The notes under the pieces were generated by a model, which did no database searches, had not been told where the DNA came from, and worked only from the letters and a program-made list of their open reading frames with translations. From Ephydatia muelleri (Eukaryota > Porifera > Demospongiae > Spongillida > Spongillidae), in contig JABACO010000011.1 of NCBI GenBank assembly GCA_013339895.1, forward strand, positions 6,853,794 to 6,917,793: a DNA stretch of 64,000 bases, read 5' to 3'. A program made the translations under genes and the position numbers. This document shows, in pieces, positions 36,071 to 48,900 of this stretch (position 1 is its first letter; the number at the start of each line of letters is the position of its first letter).

Positions 36071-37182
36071 CAGAGGGGCAGTGTAACCCCACCATAGAAG
36101 TTGGCAAGTCAGCCCATGTGCCTTAGAAGTCTGTCGCATGTCACCACGTACCGTGACAAATTCCTAACTAACCTCTCGATTATAACAAAGATATGATATG
36201 CTTGCATACCTCTAATCTGATTGGTTTCCCTAAATCTGGTTACTTACACGTAGTGGTGATGTAATCCACCCACAGCTGCGTTACTTTGGGTCTGGGGACG
36301 AGAATACTGCTGCCAAGAAAAGCATGAAGGTAGCAGCTTGTGTATCATTATAACCATTCAATCACTGTTCAAAATTACTTGGCAGGATGACAATATTGTT
36401 TGATGGTACAGTTCACCCTGAAGCTGCAATGCCTTTTTGGAAGCTGCAGTTCAATATATTGTCTGTGCACATGGTTGCTGTGTGTACTGTCGTTTATTTA
36501 TGCATTACGGAATAATCACACCCGATAAAAAAATTATCTCACCCTTATTAATTAACTCTTTGAACACCAAGTGCATATATACATGCATGCTCACACAACC
36601 ATACAATCATCCGTATGATGCAAGTCAGTGTTGTGTGTTTACAAAGAATCGCTTTGAATACCACGTTGTACATTTACATACATGCAATTCAGTGACATGC
36701 ATGTAAGCCAGCAGCTGAAGTCAAACACTGAGAAGTACGCACATTTTGTGTGTCCATCATTACCTCGCACATACGGCTGGAACAAATCATACTTATTATG
36801 AAGTGGAAAAAGGCAGATGGAGAGGGAGTGAACTGGCATCTTAAACATATTGTACTACACTAATATGGGATACACATTCCTGTTCTGGGAGTAAATAGCA
36901 TTAGTGAAGTCACTGATTTGAACAAATGTGCTCTTCAGAAGAAACATAATTACTACAGTAGTAAAGTAACCAAATGCACTTATAAGGTCACAAACTTGCA
37001 GCAAACATGCATGCATCATGAAGTTACGATCTACATATTTCTTACATTGTCATGTAGAATTCGTTGTGTATATGCATGAATGCATATATGAGCTAGCATG
37101 GCGTCCAAAGAGTTAAAACAGTGGCATAAGAAAGAGGGACGAGAACTCTATTTAATTAAAAGAGTGACGCGCAATCTACATC
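36070..37182. other. Interior of the 4.1-kb insertion, no gene seen
   Basis: AT-rich with ATGCATGC-type words. I found no coding, RNA or terminal-repeat signal. Confidence 0.5.
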
Positions 37183-37374
37183 GAGAGTGAAGAGCGCTCC
37201 GTTTAGAGTGCTCTTCACTCTTAAAATAGGAGTAAAATTTCGAGGGCGACATTCACTCCTAGATTAGGAGTGACCTTCACCCGTTTTTTTTACAGTTCAT
37301 GTTAAAGACGTGCATATACATTTTAAAACATGACATGCAAACGCGCGGCACATAACGATAGTACGAGCTTATAC

Positions 37375-37633
37375 CTGTAATGTGGTAGACGGAGTTGAAA
37401 CCTATTCCGAACTTCCCGACTTTAAACGGATTCTCCGCTTTTTTGCTCACTTGCAGGTTCTGAATGCTCTCCCAGTCCTCTCCTCTAAACTGAGCGTCAT
37501 TGTAGGCCAGCAAGGCGGGTCCCTGGAACCTAGCGACGTCAGGGTGCACGAGGAAGCTACGTCCGTGCTGGCGATGGTCCAGATAGAAGCGGACCACTCG
37601 AGCCCCCGCATCGTCTGCATTTTGAATGATCTC
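37375..37633 (-). CDS. Sacsin-like gene B, exon 2
   Basis: This 259-nt exon carries E-I-I-Q-N-A-D-D-A-G through F-G-I-G-F-N-S-V-Y-H-I-T, the N-terminal half of ATPase module 1. The acceptor is CAACAG|GAG and the donor ATTACAG|GTATAAG at 37373-37374. Phase 1 at its end fits the ATCTTCC exon start at 25191, although the intervening intron is 12.2 kb because of transposon insertions. The three exons sum to 13245 nt, exactly 4415 codons including the stop, which supports the model. Confidence 0.83.
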
Positions 37634-37707
37634 CTGTTGAGCGAAAAAAGAGCGTCACAAATAAAGTGAGGTGGCCTGGCGCATATTTGTTGCAAAAACA
37701 GCCATAC

Positions 37708-37800
37708 CTTGAAGATCTGTCCGTCCGGATAGCGGCTAAGGATGCTTTTTATGGCAACAGAGAGAGGAGGACGTCTCTGTCCAAATGTGTGACCTTCCAT
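37708..37800 (-). CDS. Sacsin-like gene B, exon 1
   Basis: ATG is at 37800-37798 and the exon reads M-E-G-H-T-F-G-Q-R-R-P-P-L, ending I-F-K|GTATGG. It is 93 nt, identical in structure to gene A exon 1. Intron 1 is 74 bp (37634-37707) against 61 bp in A. The difference is mainly a short A-rich insertion near the donor. Sequence upstream of about 37813 is unrelated to that of gene A and runs into a Gypsy remnant. Confidence 0.75.
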
Positions 37801-37810
37801 TAGCAAAAAT

Positions 37811-39490
37811 CTATAGAGTCGCGGCCTCTGTCATTTCATATACATAGCAGCAATGGTACTGGAATACCACACATATATAATTATAATTATATGTAATCAC
37901 ATACGCATGCGCATAGCAATCATGAATATACAGTTTCCAATAACCGTTACACACTTTAGGGAGTGGGTCCACACACTCAAATATCATGGTCGGATTCAAC
38001 GTTCCGTATCTGTCCGGCGGTCTTCTGTTCCTTGTAGATCTCCTCAATACCGGTTGCGCCTCCTCACTTGATTCTTCGGTATCCCTGGCCTGATCTGCCC
38101 CATCTGCTTGTCTCTCTTCCCCGTCTGACTCACCCATAACTGACAAATGATCCCCATCTCTTGGTTGTTCTACGTTCCTCTCGGGTTCGCCCACGCGACC
38201 CTCGTCTTACTCTTTCTCCCCTATCTCTCCGTGGATTCATCCACAATATATAATCCTCTTCTTCTTCGTCCTTCACGATGTTCAGCGGTGTTATCCCTAC
38301 TGTCTTCTTCCAACGGTTCCTCGTGTTCAGGGAGTTGCCTTTGCTCCTAGGCTAACTTAGCAGGGACAGGCTTTAATCTGTTGAAATGAACAACTTATAC
38401 TTTTTTCCTATAGAGTTAGAGCAGTCAACGATACGATAGACGCACGGGCTTACCACTTTTGTTACCTTAAATGGCCCTCGCCACGGCGTGTGGAACTTCT
38501 TGCATTTGTTCCTTGGCACGGCTGGACTGTGAAGAAATACCAAGTCATTTACCTGTCCCGCGGCTCTTTAAATCATAAACAGCCTTTTGGAGCTGCTGTT
38601 TTTTACATGCATGCATATTTCTGAACCCATGCACTGATAGTTCTGTTGCAGCCGTTCTACTAATGCGGTACTGCATGTACTCATCCACTGACCGATACTC
38701 TGGCGGAGTAGAAATATTGTACATCAAGTCTTCAGGCAACCGAGGGTCACGGCGAACATGAGCTGCATGAATTAACTGTGTAGTTGCATGTGTTCTATAA
38801 GCAAACAGAAGCGATGGCAGAAAAAGTTCCCATGCAGTCACGTTCCCTTTCCAGAACAGTCATGCTCAACATTTCCAGTAGTGTTTTGTTAAACCCGTTC
38901 TACCAACCCGTCTGACTGGGGGTATATAGTGTGTCTTCCTCACTGACCCCCAACAAAATACAAATTTCTTTTACCAGTTTGGAGCCGAAGTCCTTTCCTT
39001 GGTCAGTATAAGTACTCCAAAGTGGCATATGAATTCGTTTACCAGTACCCTGGCAATAGAAGTGGCCTCCATATCCCTTAGGGGAAAAGCTTCTTTCCAT
39101 TTGGTAAAATAGTCGCCGATAACCAAAATATAGCGCGATTTATCCTCGAGGGGATATAACGAATTCATATGCCACTTTGGAGTACCTATATACTGACCAA
39201 GGAAAGGACTTTGGCTCCAAACTGGTAAAAGAAATTTGTATTTTGTTGGGGCCCACACGTTCGAGTGGCCTTTTAGCAAAACACGCTTCCATAGGTGCTT
39301 TTCCCTTGGCGGCGACTTTCTTTAGTTACAAATTGAACATTCATGACACCACTTCCCAATGCCTTTCCTCTGACCCGGCCAGTAGAATCGAGCACGAGCT
39401 TTCTCCAGAACTTTACGAGCTCCATGCAAGATGCCCTCCACAAGTGAGTTATGCATGCAGACCCTGTAATACCTCAGAAACTAAATTCGC
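37811..39490 (-). mobile_element. Gypsy integrase remnant upstream of gene B
   Basis: Minus-strand text in several frames follows the order of a Gypsy integrase. The H2C2-like region (R-F-Y-W-P-G, about 39370-39390) comes first. The core follows (D-K-S-R-Y-I-L-V-I-G-D-Y-F-T-K-W near 39100-39150; T-D-Q-G-K-D-F-G-S near 38980-39010). Then come L-L-F-A-Y-R-T (about 38800) and A-V-Y-D-L-K-S-R (about 38560). The typical tail L-R-R-S-T-R-N-R-R-P-P-D-R-Y-G lies at 37995-38045. Stops and frame changes abound. Its 3' end lies within 200 bp of the gene B start codon. Confidence 0.75.
38947..39251. repeat. Inverted duplication inside the Gypsy integrase remnant
   Basis: 38947-39039 and 39158-39251 are inverted copies of each other, about 93 bp with few mismatches. 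Both contain CCAAAGTGGCATATGAATTC or its complement. The duplicated piece is the segment encoding the D-Q-G-K-D-F integrase motif, now present in both orientations with about 118 bp between. Confidence 0.85.
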
Positions 39491-40679
39491 CGGCAGGACC
39501 AACTGCAAATGAGCGATACCTTGCCACTGCCTATATACAACATGCCACCTTTAAGTACCAAATACTTCCTCTGTTCCAATCATTGCCAGAAATCTCGACA
39601 TAGACCCATAACTCTGGCTAGGAATTGAATATGAAAATTCTACTTTCACCGTTACAATAGTATTTGTAAGCTACGATTTATCAAAACATGAAGACGAGGT
39701 GTGGCAGAGTCTTGTTTCTCTGCTCAGTTGGTGAGTCTCCAGATGGTGCCAGGCTCCAGGCACAGCTGGGTTTGATTGATACCTTACACACACATGCATG
39801 GGAGGGAGTCTTCTTCATTTCTAACTAATCCAAGGTCTCCTGCCTAGGTTGCTCCCACTGAAGCTGTCATCTGCACATTGTCAAATTCATCTGATTGTGG
39901 GTGTGATGAGACATACAGTCATATGCAATGCCACAGCCATACTTTGACAGATGATTGAACAGTTGTGCTTTGTTGCCAAGTGAAACATTACCATTGCACA
40001 TTTGGCACCTTGGTCGCCACAAAGTGGTGGCTAGCTATAGTGGATCAACATGTGTTCTGAGAGTATGCATGAAATTGTGCACTACATGTACCTCCATGCG
40101 TGGTGGTGATGTTGTTACTTGTCAAAACAAGTTACATGTATGGCTGGAGTTCACCTCACCCAAGACCACAGTTACTCCCACCCAGCCTACATCCTGATAC
40201 CCAACAGATGTCATGGGTTAATTCAGCAGCCTCTGACCTGTGTGTCATTTTGCCACTGCTAAATTCAAAAGTTTGAATAGTCAACAAGCAAGGAATGGAT
40301 GACCAATGTGCAGGGGGCTCTGGTGGGTCAAACTTGGGGGGAGGAAGCCATGGATTGCCGGCCTCCCACCTAGCTACTAGTTCCAGCTGCATAGCCAAGG
40401 CTGTTCAGTCGAGACAGCCACAGCCTCCAAACCAGTCTCAGACACACTGATGGTGCTTTTTAAAAATATGTATTTGATCTTATGCTATGAAGATGTGACA
40501 TAACAATTCAATATATCACATTGTATAGTACAGCAATAGGCTAAAAGTAACAAATAGTACATTACAACAGATAATAGCAATATTCACACAATACTGTGTT
40601 CTAGTAGCTATGATGGTGTAAAAAATCAAAAGTTAACAAATAAAGTGTGATATCAAAATTACTATCATCACTGTCAGCA
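39491..40679. other. Region between Gypsy remnant and rve pseudogene
   Basis: No protein-coding signal is recognised. Contains one SINE-like stretch near 39716-39780, described separately. The rest is anonymous. Confidence 0.45.
39716..39780 (+). repeat. tRNA-derived SINE-like head (degenerate)
   Basis: GCTCAGTTGGTGAGTCT resembles the pol III A box of tRNA-derived SINEs. GGGTTTGATTGATACC, about 30 bp later, resembles a decayed B box. The intervening DNA cannot be folded convincingly as a functional tRNA by eye. Confidence 0.35.
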
Positions 40680-41370
40680 TCAATAGTCGATTTCAGCTGC
40701 TGTGGCATTTCATCAGTGTAGTCTTCACACGAGGTTGGAGCTTCTTCATCTAAACCATGCATATCATCAGGTATGACATCTTCAGGGATTGTCCATGTAT
40801 CTTAAGTGCTCTTCATTCATCATTCCTTCATAGTACAACTGATATGGTGACAGATTATTGCATACTAAATTCTGCTAGAAATGTATTGATTCGTCCAAGA
40901 TAGACATAATGAAGAGCAAATAAATGGACATTGTCCATTGGATCCAACAAGCTTTCATCTTCAAGGTAATTAAATAAGGTGATAAACTGGTGAATTGCAA
41001 CCCGCCTTACTTCCCTCCACAGTCGCTCTATTCGAGTGTTGTGAACAAAGCTACCTGTTATAAAACTTTTCCTGTTGAAACCTCTAGTTTCAAGCATCCA
41101 CCTGGCCACATCCACATTTTCCGTTCCTTGGTCTGTCCTGATCTGTGATGGTGTGAAATAAGCTCTGCAAGCACTGAGGAAAAGATTGAGTACTGTGCCT
41201 GCTCTACTATTATCAGAGCACTGTAAATATGTAATCATTCTTGAATATCCATCAATTCCTGCAGATATTAAAGTAACAGTTAACAATAATGTCAAAATCC
41301 CTAATACACAGTTCTTAATTCCTGGGTGCAAATTGGAGTGTACCCAAGGTAGAGCTATGGGAAATGTCAT
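40680..41370 (-). pseudogene. Integrase-core (rve/DDE-type) gene, broken
   Basis: 41370-40855 reads I-D-G-Y-S-R-M-I-T-Y-L, I-R-T-D-Q-G-T-E-N-V-D-V-A-R and R-I-E-R-L-W-R-E-V. These are the strand-2, second-Asp and Glu motifs of a family of stand-alone integrase-core proteins common in invertebrate and fish genomes. The family's preceding W-H-I-D-G motif, with the first catalytic Asp, appears altered here (P-W-V-H-S-N-L-H-P-G). After a frame change near 40862 the family tail L-S-P-Y-Q-L-Y-Y-E-G-M continues. A second change near 40800 leads to an acidic tail ending near 40680. No LTR or TIR was recognised. Confidence 0.65.
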
Positions 41371-41699
41371 TCAGCAAGCAAGGAAGGCCTGCCTTGACAC
41401 AAGGTTGTACAACACATAACAAACAACACACAATCATAATTCTAATGTAAAGAAGGAAGGATATGTAGTTGCTACAATGGAGGGCAGCTCTGTCCCTCCG
41501 GACAGCTGCTGCCATACAGAGGAACCGATGGGAAAAAGAGTTGGAATCTCCAGAGATCGCCTTCGGTTGCATAGAGCTACGAAAGGACCATGTTCTTACG
41601 AAATTAAAGGTAGGTATAAGAATGGTTCTGATGTCGCATATGCCACAGGGTAACTGAATGACATGGAAGTTCACGAGTTAAGCAAGTGTATTGTCAGCT

Positions 41700-42987
41700 T
41701 GGTCAGACATTACTCCAGCTTTGACATAAGACTTCACAATATAGGATTGGGCAAATGTGTCCCGGCAGGCTGTATCCAAGACGAGAACTTTAATGTTGCT
41801 GTTGAATTCAGGTGTGCACATAGATGAAATTATTAAAACTTTAAGTATCTCTGAACTATATAACTATATAACACAATAAAATCCATTTAAGGGCATTTCG
41901 TTCTTAGTGCGCATGTGTTAGTATAACGTTGATTTAATACAATTATTTTCTATCATTGAAAATCAAATTCTGTTCCTGTCTTTATAATATTTGACATATT
42001 AAGGTACTGCATTTGGTTCCTACCTATTGGTGAGTCTTACAGCTTACCTTTCATTCCGTTTGTTGTGTATAATATTCACCTCCTATATTTCTAGTTGATC
42101 ATATGCACTCAAAGGTTCCTTAAGATAATATTATACTTTCAACAGCGAAATCAACAGCATTGCTATGTACAGGTATATTGATGATTAATTATTAAGTCCT
42201 AGGCATAATCTCTTTCTGAGTACTCCACTATCTATGCACATGGAAGGATCTCATTTATATGTTCCTGATCATTGGTGGGGAAGGCCATTTGCAAAAACAG
42301 GCAGCATCAAAACACCTTTTTAATGATTTGGAGGCCAGCTAGTGATAAATGTTATTGTCTTTTATCTGGTGTACAGTCTGTTTTCTCAAGCAATATACAT
42401 GTATATATAGAGAAGTTGTTAAAAAAGAATCAGTCTACAGCCATATTGATCAGACAAGTTTGAAAGAATCCTGATACCTGATCATGATTGTATTAAGGAG
42501 TAAACACTTTGCCATGTGCTGAGTTCATCAGCACAGTGCCGTTATACACTTTATGGTGCACTAAATAGACATGTACATGCATAACACACCAATGCATGTA
42601 ATCTCAAATATATATGTGCTTGGTTTTTGGCACATGCCTTAGTGTCTTACCTCTTATTGCATCATCTACCTCTCTGTCATAATCATCATAACCACACATT
42701 ATTAACATTCTCTCAGAGCTACACAAATATGATTCTCCTTTCCCTCCCTCTCAACCCACCCTGCACCCACTCCTGCATGGGGAAGGTGGATAGTACAGAG
42801 AAGAACACATGCAATGATATGGAGTGGAGGCTTGGAAGAGGGCAGGGCAATGGGAGGCAGTTTCATTTATAGCAGCAGAGAATATGAAATTTGTAATTGA
42901 AAACAAGTAACTCTAAAGTTCAGTCCTAACAAAACTTATCCTACAAGAAATACTAATCAATCCATGCAATCTTCCCTGCTGCATCCA
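41700..42987. other. Gene C 3' flank
   Basis: AT-rich, no gene recognised. From about 42365 it is collinear with the gene B 3' flank, showing that the gene C copy carries the same downstream DNA. Confidence 0.55.
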
Positions 42988-45900
42988 TTACTTCAGTATG
43001 GCATCTTTCACAGCTTGCAGGACAGTGGAGGCATGCTTCTCTGCCACTCTGGCATGATCAGCGTTGAAGAAGAGCGCTGGCACTGGCTGCCCAGCATGAG
43101 GAAACCTCGTGGATGTCTCATAGTTGACCAGCACCTCCACACATCGCACGATGCACCCTCTAAGCTGGGGCACCTCTGCCTCAAGGGCCATGGCCTGGTG
43201 GATAAGGTTCTCTTGGACACCTCCCCTCTCCCTCAACCCACACACGGCCATCAGGCCACCCCGCACTGCTTTGCTCATTGCCTCATAAGAAAAAAAGCAC
43301 ACATGACAGGAGATGCTTGCATTAGTCGAGGCCTGACCAAGAAGAACACATGCAGCTCCCCAGTCTGCCTCTGCCTGTCTGATCCATAGTCGTCCCTGGG
43401 AGAGGTCTGAATTGGTTTGCCATTTTGAAGAACCTTGACGAAAAGAGGTGTCCCTAGTCTTTGAAGATTCACGTTCTTCACTCTTCTGGGACTGCTGGTG
43501 GCTGTGAGCTCTGCTGTCCCACTCCGTGAAATGCGGCTGCCATTTTGATGGTGGTGGTTCATTTTCTGGAGCAGATTGTGCAGCGGATTGCTTGGGTGGA
43601 TCTTGAAGAGGTAATCCATTTTCCAATCTACTGATCTGTTGTCGTAGGTACTTGTACACCTCCTCTGCAAGTGCTACTTTACCCAGATTTTTATCAGGGT
43701 GCCACTGAAGGTAGTAGCGTTTTAAAGCTGTCTTTTTTTCATTTTCGGAAAGCTGCCAGACTTCTTTCAGCTCCTTGTTCAGCTGCAACATGGCCTCATA
43801 TGCTGTCACATCAGCTCTGGGAATGGTGGGCTGAGCTACCAGCACTAGACCTCGCTCAACATTGCTTGGACGTGTGTCAGGTGAAGTTGCTCCTCGAAGG
43901 AATTTATACAGCGAAAGGGTGCTAACTAAAATTCCTGTTACATCATCTTCTGCAATGTAGACTCTATATTTGGTCCTGAGGTTACCAGAAGTAACATCAG
44001 TTGATTCCACAGGATGAACGATCTGGGCAAAAATAATGCTGTCATCTTCAGTTTCATATCCAACCCACTCCTGAGGTCTGAATATGTTGCCTGGTGCTTG
44101 ATCAAGCCTATGATGCCATGCAAGAGGGATTGGGTCACCCAGCTTTGGCTCCTGGTCATGATAGGATATTTCCCTTGTGTCTAGTCTAAGATTCAGTGTC
44201 TGGAGAACCTCTTGGATGTCCTCCAATCTCTGGGCCATCAGGAGGGTTGATATGTACTCCTTCAGCCTGAGCAAGATATCATAAGCTTGCTGCTTAGAGA
44301 ATGACTCCAGATGTCTTACAATCAGATCACTCATTGCATCACAGACCAATTTACAGGTGATCATGGATACTTGCGACTGTCTTGATGACTCAATGTAAAG
44401 ACGACACTTTCCAGTCTCTTCTGTTAGCTCATACTTCAATTTAATCACACCAATATCTTGTGCGGGTTGATTTATAGCGATTGAGTGACTCAGATCATGA
44501 ACACTGCATACTTGAATGCCAGATAAAATGCGTGTCAGGTCGCCATGGATATCTCCAGTGCAATCACTGCCTCCCGTTAGGTGCTGTATAATCTTTACAA
44601 TGGCTTTGATCAGCTCAGGCATTCGAAGTGTCTGCTGTATCTGGGTCACGATGGGTGAATCCACTTCAAGAAGGTTTGCATGTCTCACTTTAGTGATGCA
44701 TTTAGAGATGCACTTTGGCCTCACTGCCTCTGGGAGGAGACTGCAGAACTCTTCCTCTTGAATGCCCAGCTGAGGTGGCAGAAGGAAAATGGACAACCCA
44801 GCTCTGGAGAAATCCAGCACTTTGTGTGAGTACTGGACATTGTCACAGTACACCAGCAATGTGGACTGACACAGCTTACCACTCTGGTCAGGCAGGTAGA
44901 GAGGAGCCAAGCTTGGAATGTCAGTTCCCTTCATCTTTTTGAGCAGTGTGTACAAGGTTCTCAGTGATGTATGGACTGTTTTCATTGTGTTGATGTCCAA
45001 GTGAAGCTGGTCTGATTGCTTGTACACCATTTCTAAGACTGTCTTAATATGCATAGGCTCTATGGATTTTTTAACACCAATCCTTTGAAGAACTGTGTCT
45101 ATGTGTACATAAAGACTGTGAGGAAGGCAATGTAGAAATGGAAAATACTGGCTAGCTTCATCACTAGCCACTACGTGTGATGGCATCACCAGAACTGACA
45201 CAGGGGGCCCAAGTTGCATCCTTGCGTTGACAGGAACACAGGCCAGAGTGTTGAGCGAATCGAGCTGTTTGCAACCTGCATCGTCCACAACATTAAGGTG
45301 AAGAAATTCAAATATAGATGACATCACTGTTACTAGGTCAGTGTCACCTTCATGTGCAATGTTTCCACAAGGTGCTTGGTCAAAGAGAGCTCTGTTTGAT
45401 AACGGACCCTTGGAAATATGAACAATATTTTCCATCACATCTTTGATGCTTGGTGTGTCGACAACACCAAATGTTGTGAGATTGCTTGCTGAATAATTGC
45501 GTAGTGAGATGACTGGCATTACGGACCAGACAAGTTCCTCCTTCTTGCCACAATATGCACCCCTTAGATGTGTCATTTCAATGGTCTTTTCTTGCCCATT
45601 CTGAATTCTAAGAGGTGCACTACATGCAGGAGCAATCCACGTAAGATGTTTTAGCTCTCTCACAGGCACAAATGTCATCGTAGAAATTTTGTGCAAAACT
45701 CCACTGCTGTAATCATGGTGACATTCAAACAGGTACTGTAGTAATATAGATGAAGCTCGCTCAATGGGAATGTCACTCTGACCATTGATTACTGTTTGAA
45801 TTATCTGCATGAAATCATGCTCAGGAATGCTTTTTTTAAGACCTAATTCTCGAAAGAATACAAGCCATTTTGTTTCCTCCACTTGTGTACTTGTGAAGCA

Positions 45901-48900
45901 CTTAGGAAGAAAATTGTACATCTTTTTGGATATGTGGAAAATTCTTAGTGTGTGGTCACAAAACTCATACACAGGCTTTAGGGAGTTATCTGGGCCCAAG
46001 CACCTAAGTTCTTTCAGGGTGTCTATAAAGTTATGAGCTGATGTATATTCATGCCGTCTTGTATATTGAATTTTAGCACGGCATGGTTGGAAGAGGTTGT
46101 CTCTGATGTGCTCCAGGTGTTTGTATCGCTGGTCTTCTTGAAGAGTGCTAAAGCTGCTGAATACACATCTGATGTACAAGTCTTCATTTTGTATTTCAGT
46201 GATGTTCATTTCAGATGCTGTAAACACCCTCCACTCACCATTTGTATCTAGCAACACTGCACTGCTATTCTTGAGACACATTTCAACACCTTCCAAGCAT
46301 ACTGTAATATGTTGAGGAAGCACGTATGCTGTTCTTCCATTTAGATCAGTCCAGTTACCAAATACATCTTGGAAACATGGTAAGCATCGGATATGACCAA
46401 TGCTTTCTGGCTCTGACTGGAATTTAATGTGTCGAAAATATCCAAACAAAATTTTGACATCTTCTTTTGAGACCTTCACTACAGTTGGCTTAATAAGGTT
46501 GACAAGGTTCAGAAGCACCTTACTGTGCTGTTCTATTTGAGGGCAAAACTGGTGAGCAGCACTAGGCAACCACTCTTCAAGGAAGGGCATTTCAAGTGAG
46601 TGAAGGAGGTCAGTAATACATTGAACACTCCAAAATCCTTGTGAACTCTTTGAAGGCTGAACCATAGGAAGTACTTCAGACCTAGTAGAAAAAAGCTGCT
46701 TGCTTTGAGAAGGAAGGACTGCCCATTTTTTGACAATTATACTCAGACACGATTTGAACACTGCATCATTAGCAAAGCATTTCCAAAGGTATTTCAACAT
46801 GTTCTCATCCACGAGCTCACTTTCAGCCTTCTCATTCAATAGCTCCTCTGGCAATATCTTGTCTAATATGTCGTGCAAATTCTCAGTGTAGAACTTAGCA
46901 TCTACACCTATGGCAGTGAGGAAGTACTCAGAGACCATTTCCAAGGGCAGAAGGTCAGGATGTAGAAATTTATTATGACTGTCAGGGAAAAGGTCACAAA
47001 ACTTAGATGCCAATACAAGAGCTTTTTTATCAAATTTCCTGATCTGCTGATCTGCTGTTAGTAGAAGAGGCAGGCCTTCAGGAAATGATGGTGGCTGAAA
47101 AACAAAAGCAGTTGTGCTGTTGATCAAGGTTAAACACTTAGCTAAAATATAGCTTAAGAATCCACTAAAATTTGCAACAGTTTTAAACTTTGTATCCTCA
47201 ATATCACAAGGAAATCTCCCTCCAGGTGGCAACACCTGTTCATAGTACTTACTGTAATAAGTGAGCACTGTCTGTGGGGTAGTAGTTGGCAGGGGGAGAC
47301 CATGGGTACTCAGATGTGCTCTGATGCTACGAGGAGCACATGTAATTACCATTCCAGTCATCTCAAGGATGCTCTGAATGTCATCGCCCTTGTCACTATG
47401 CTTGGTGGGTACACTTGATTGTTTGTGATTACCCCCTGGTGGGCCATCCTTTATACTTAAGTGCATAATCTGTTGGGACAGTTCAGATATAGAAGCATTT
47501 GGAAGGTGACCATTGGAAGGTACAATGGCTGAGCTGGCTAATGGTGTTGCTGCTGCATGCTCGTGAGCCTGCACAATGCTGGTTACAGGCTTGGTACTTC
47601 TCTGATGCTTTTTATGGTGGTATAGAGTGTCGGTAGCTACTTCAAGAAAGTGTGCTTGTTCACAAGGAGTGGCCGAGTGCAAGACATGCCACTTGATGGA
47701 CAGCAGTGGAGATGCCTCTTCCATTTGGTCAACATCATCAGCTGATGGGAGAAGCAAAAGTGACCTTTGGTGGTCTGTCACAGCCAAAACCCTTGCATTG
47801 TGCTTTATTAGCTTTTTGTAAACATCATTTGCCAAGCCCAGATAAACTCCTTCATTCCATTTCAATGATAGGTCAGGAAATGTGTTGTAGTATCAAGATA
47901 TTGATTGGTCATGTCTGAGTTCTACATGTGTAGTGTAGCCTTTTTGCTGCACAATATGACGACGTCCATCTACTAGAAATTTCTGGTAGGAAGATGAGAT
48001 TGCAGATATAAGGTTTTTGTTCCAAATAAGTCTAGGATCATCAGGAATCGCCCTTGTTGGATCAGTTGGCTTCCAAAGGTCTCTGCGTGCAGTGTTAAGG
48101 GCAAAGTGGCCATTAATGTGCACTGGAAGGTGGGATATAATTGGAAGAGGAAGGAAACAATACACGTGACCATCCAGGGGGTTTGTTGCATCAAGAGGTG
48201 CAGCAATACCATGTCGTGGCTTCATCTGCTTAATGTAAGGCCACCTCTGTATGTCTTCTTCAGTGTCCCCTACCCCTTGCTGTATCAACCACCTCTCAGT
48301 AGTTTTTTCCTCCTTCTGTCGACTTTTTGCTCCATGTGCGTAATGTGTTTGTGTTTCACTAAGGCAAAGGGTATACATGGCAGTTTTTGGCTCACTATTG
48401 TCTTCAAAATTGCGTACATATTCTTTGAACTCGTCAAGTTGTCTCCTCCCAGCTTGATCTACACAAGTGCTGAAGTGATGAGTGACATCAAGCTGATGGC
48501 TGCCTTCCTCAATGACAAAGAACTTGATCTCTGTGACGTTGTTCAGGAAGAACATGGATTGCTTTATGCAGGGAGCCCACTTGTCAAGCAGCCTTTGCAT
48601 TTTCCTGGCGTCCATTGGGAGAGGCTTTATTCCATTTGGCTCTAGTGGGACTATCTGAGAACCTCTTATCATTTCAGAAGTGTGTCTTAAAGGAAATCTA
48701 AACAATGATCCACCCTTCAGTTCATCTTGTAGTTCCTGAGGACAGTCCCCTACACCTTCTTGGAGGTAAGACAATTTCAAATCAGGAAACTTCTGCCAGA
48801 ATCCCTTACTCAATCTGTCAAACCGTCTCCCTGGCTTTAATGTGTTGGCTCCTGGGGCATACCTGCAGTGGGGATCCAATATACACATCGTGTCTCCATT

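Larger units (their letters stand above)
33165..37296. mobile_element. 4.1-kb nested insertion in gene B intron 2
   Basis: Absent from gene A, where CCACCTAACGTACTAAAGACG (about 9284-9304) is continuous. Ends are inverted ACTGTAAAAAAAA (33165-33177; complement of TTTTTTTTACAGT at 37284-37296). Inside are a foldback element, a hairpin MITE with flanking direct repeats, a GT/CA microsatellite and small hairpins near 37183-37221 and 37254-37272. No transposase reading frame is recognised. No clear target duplication is visible, so the exact mechanism is uncertain. Confidence 0.6.

Noticed and set aside
35710..36139. Several long overlapping frames with V-C-V-C or H-T-H-T repeats
   Set aside because: They are six-frame readings of the GT/CA microsatellite.
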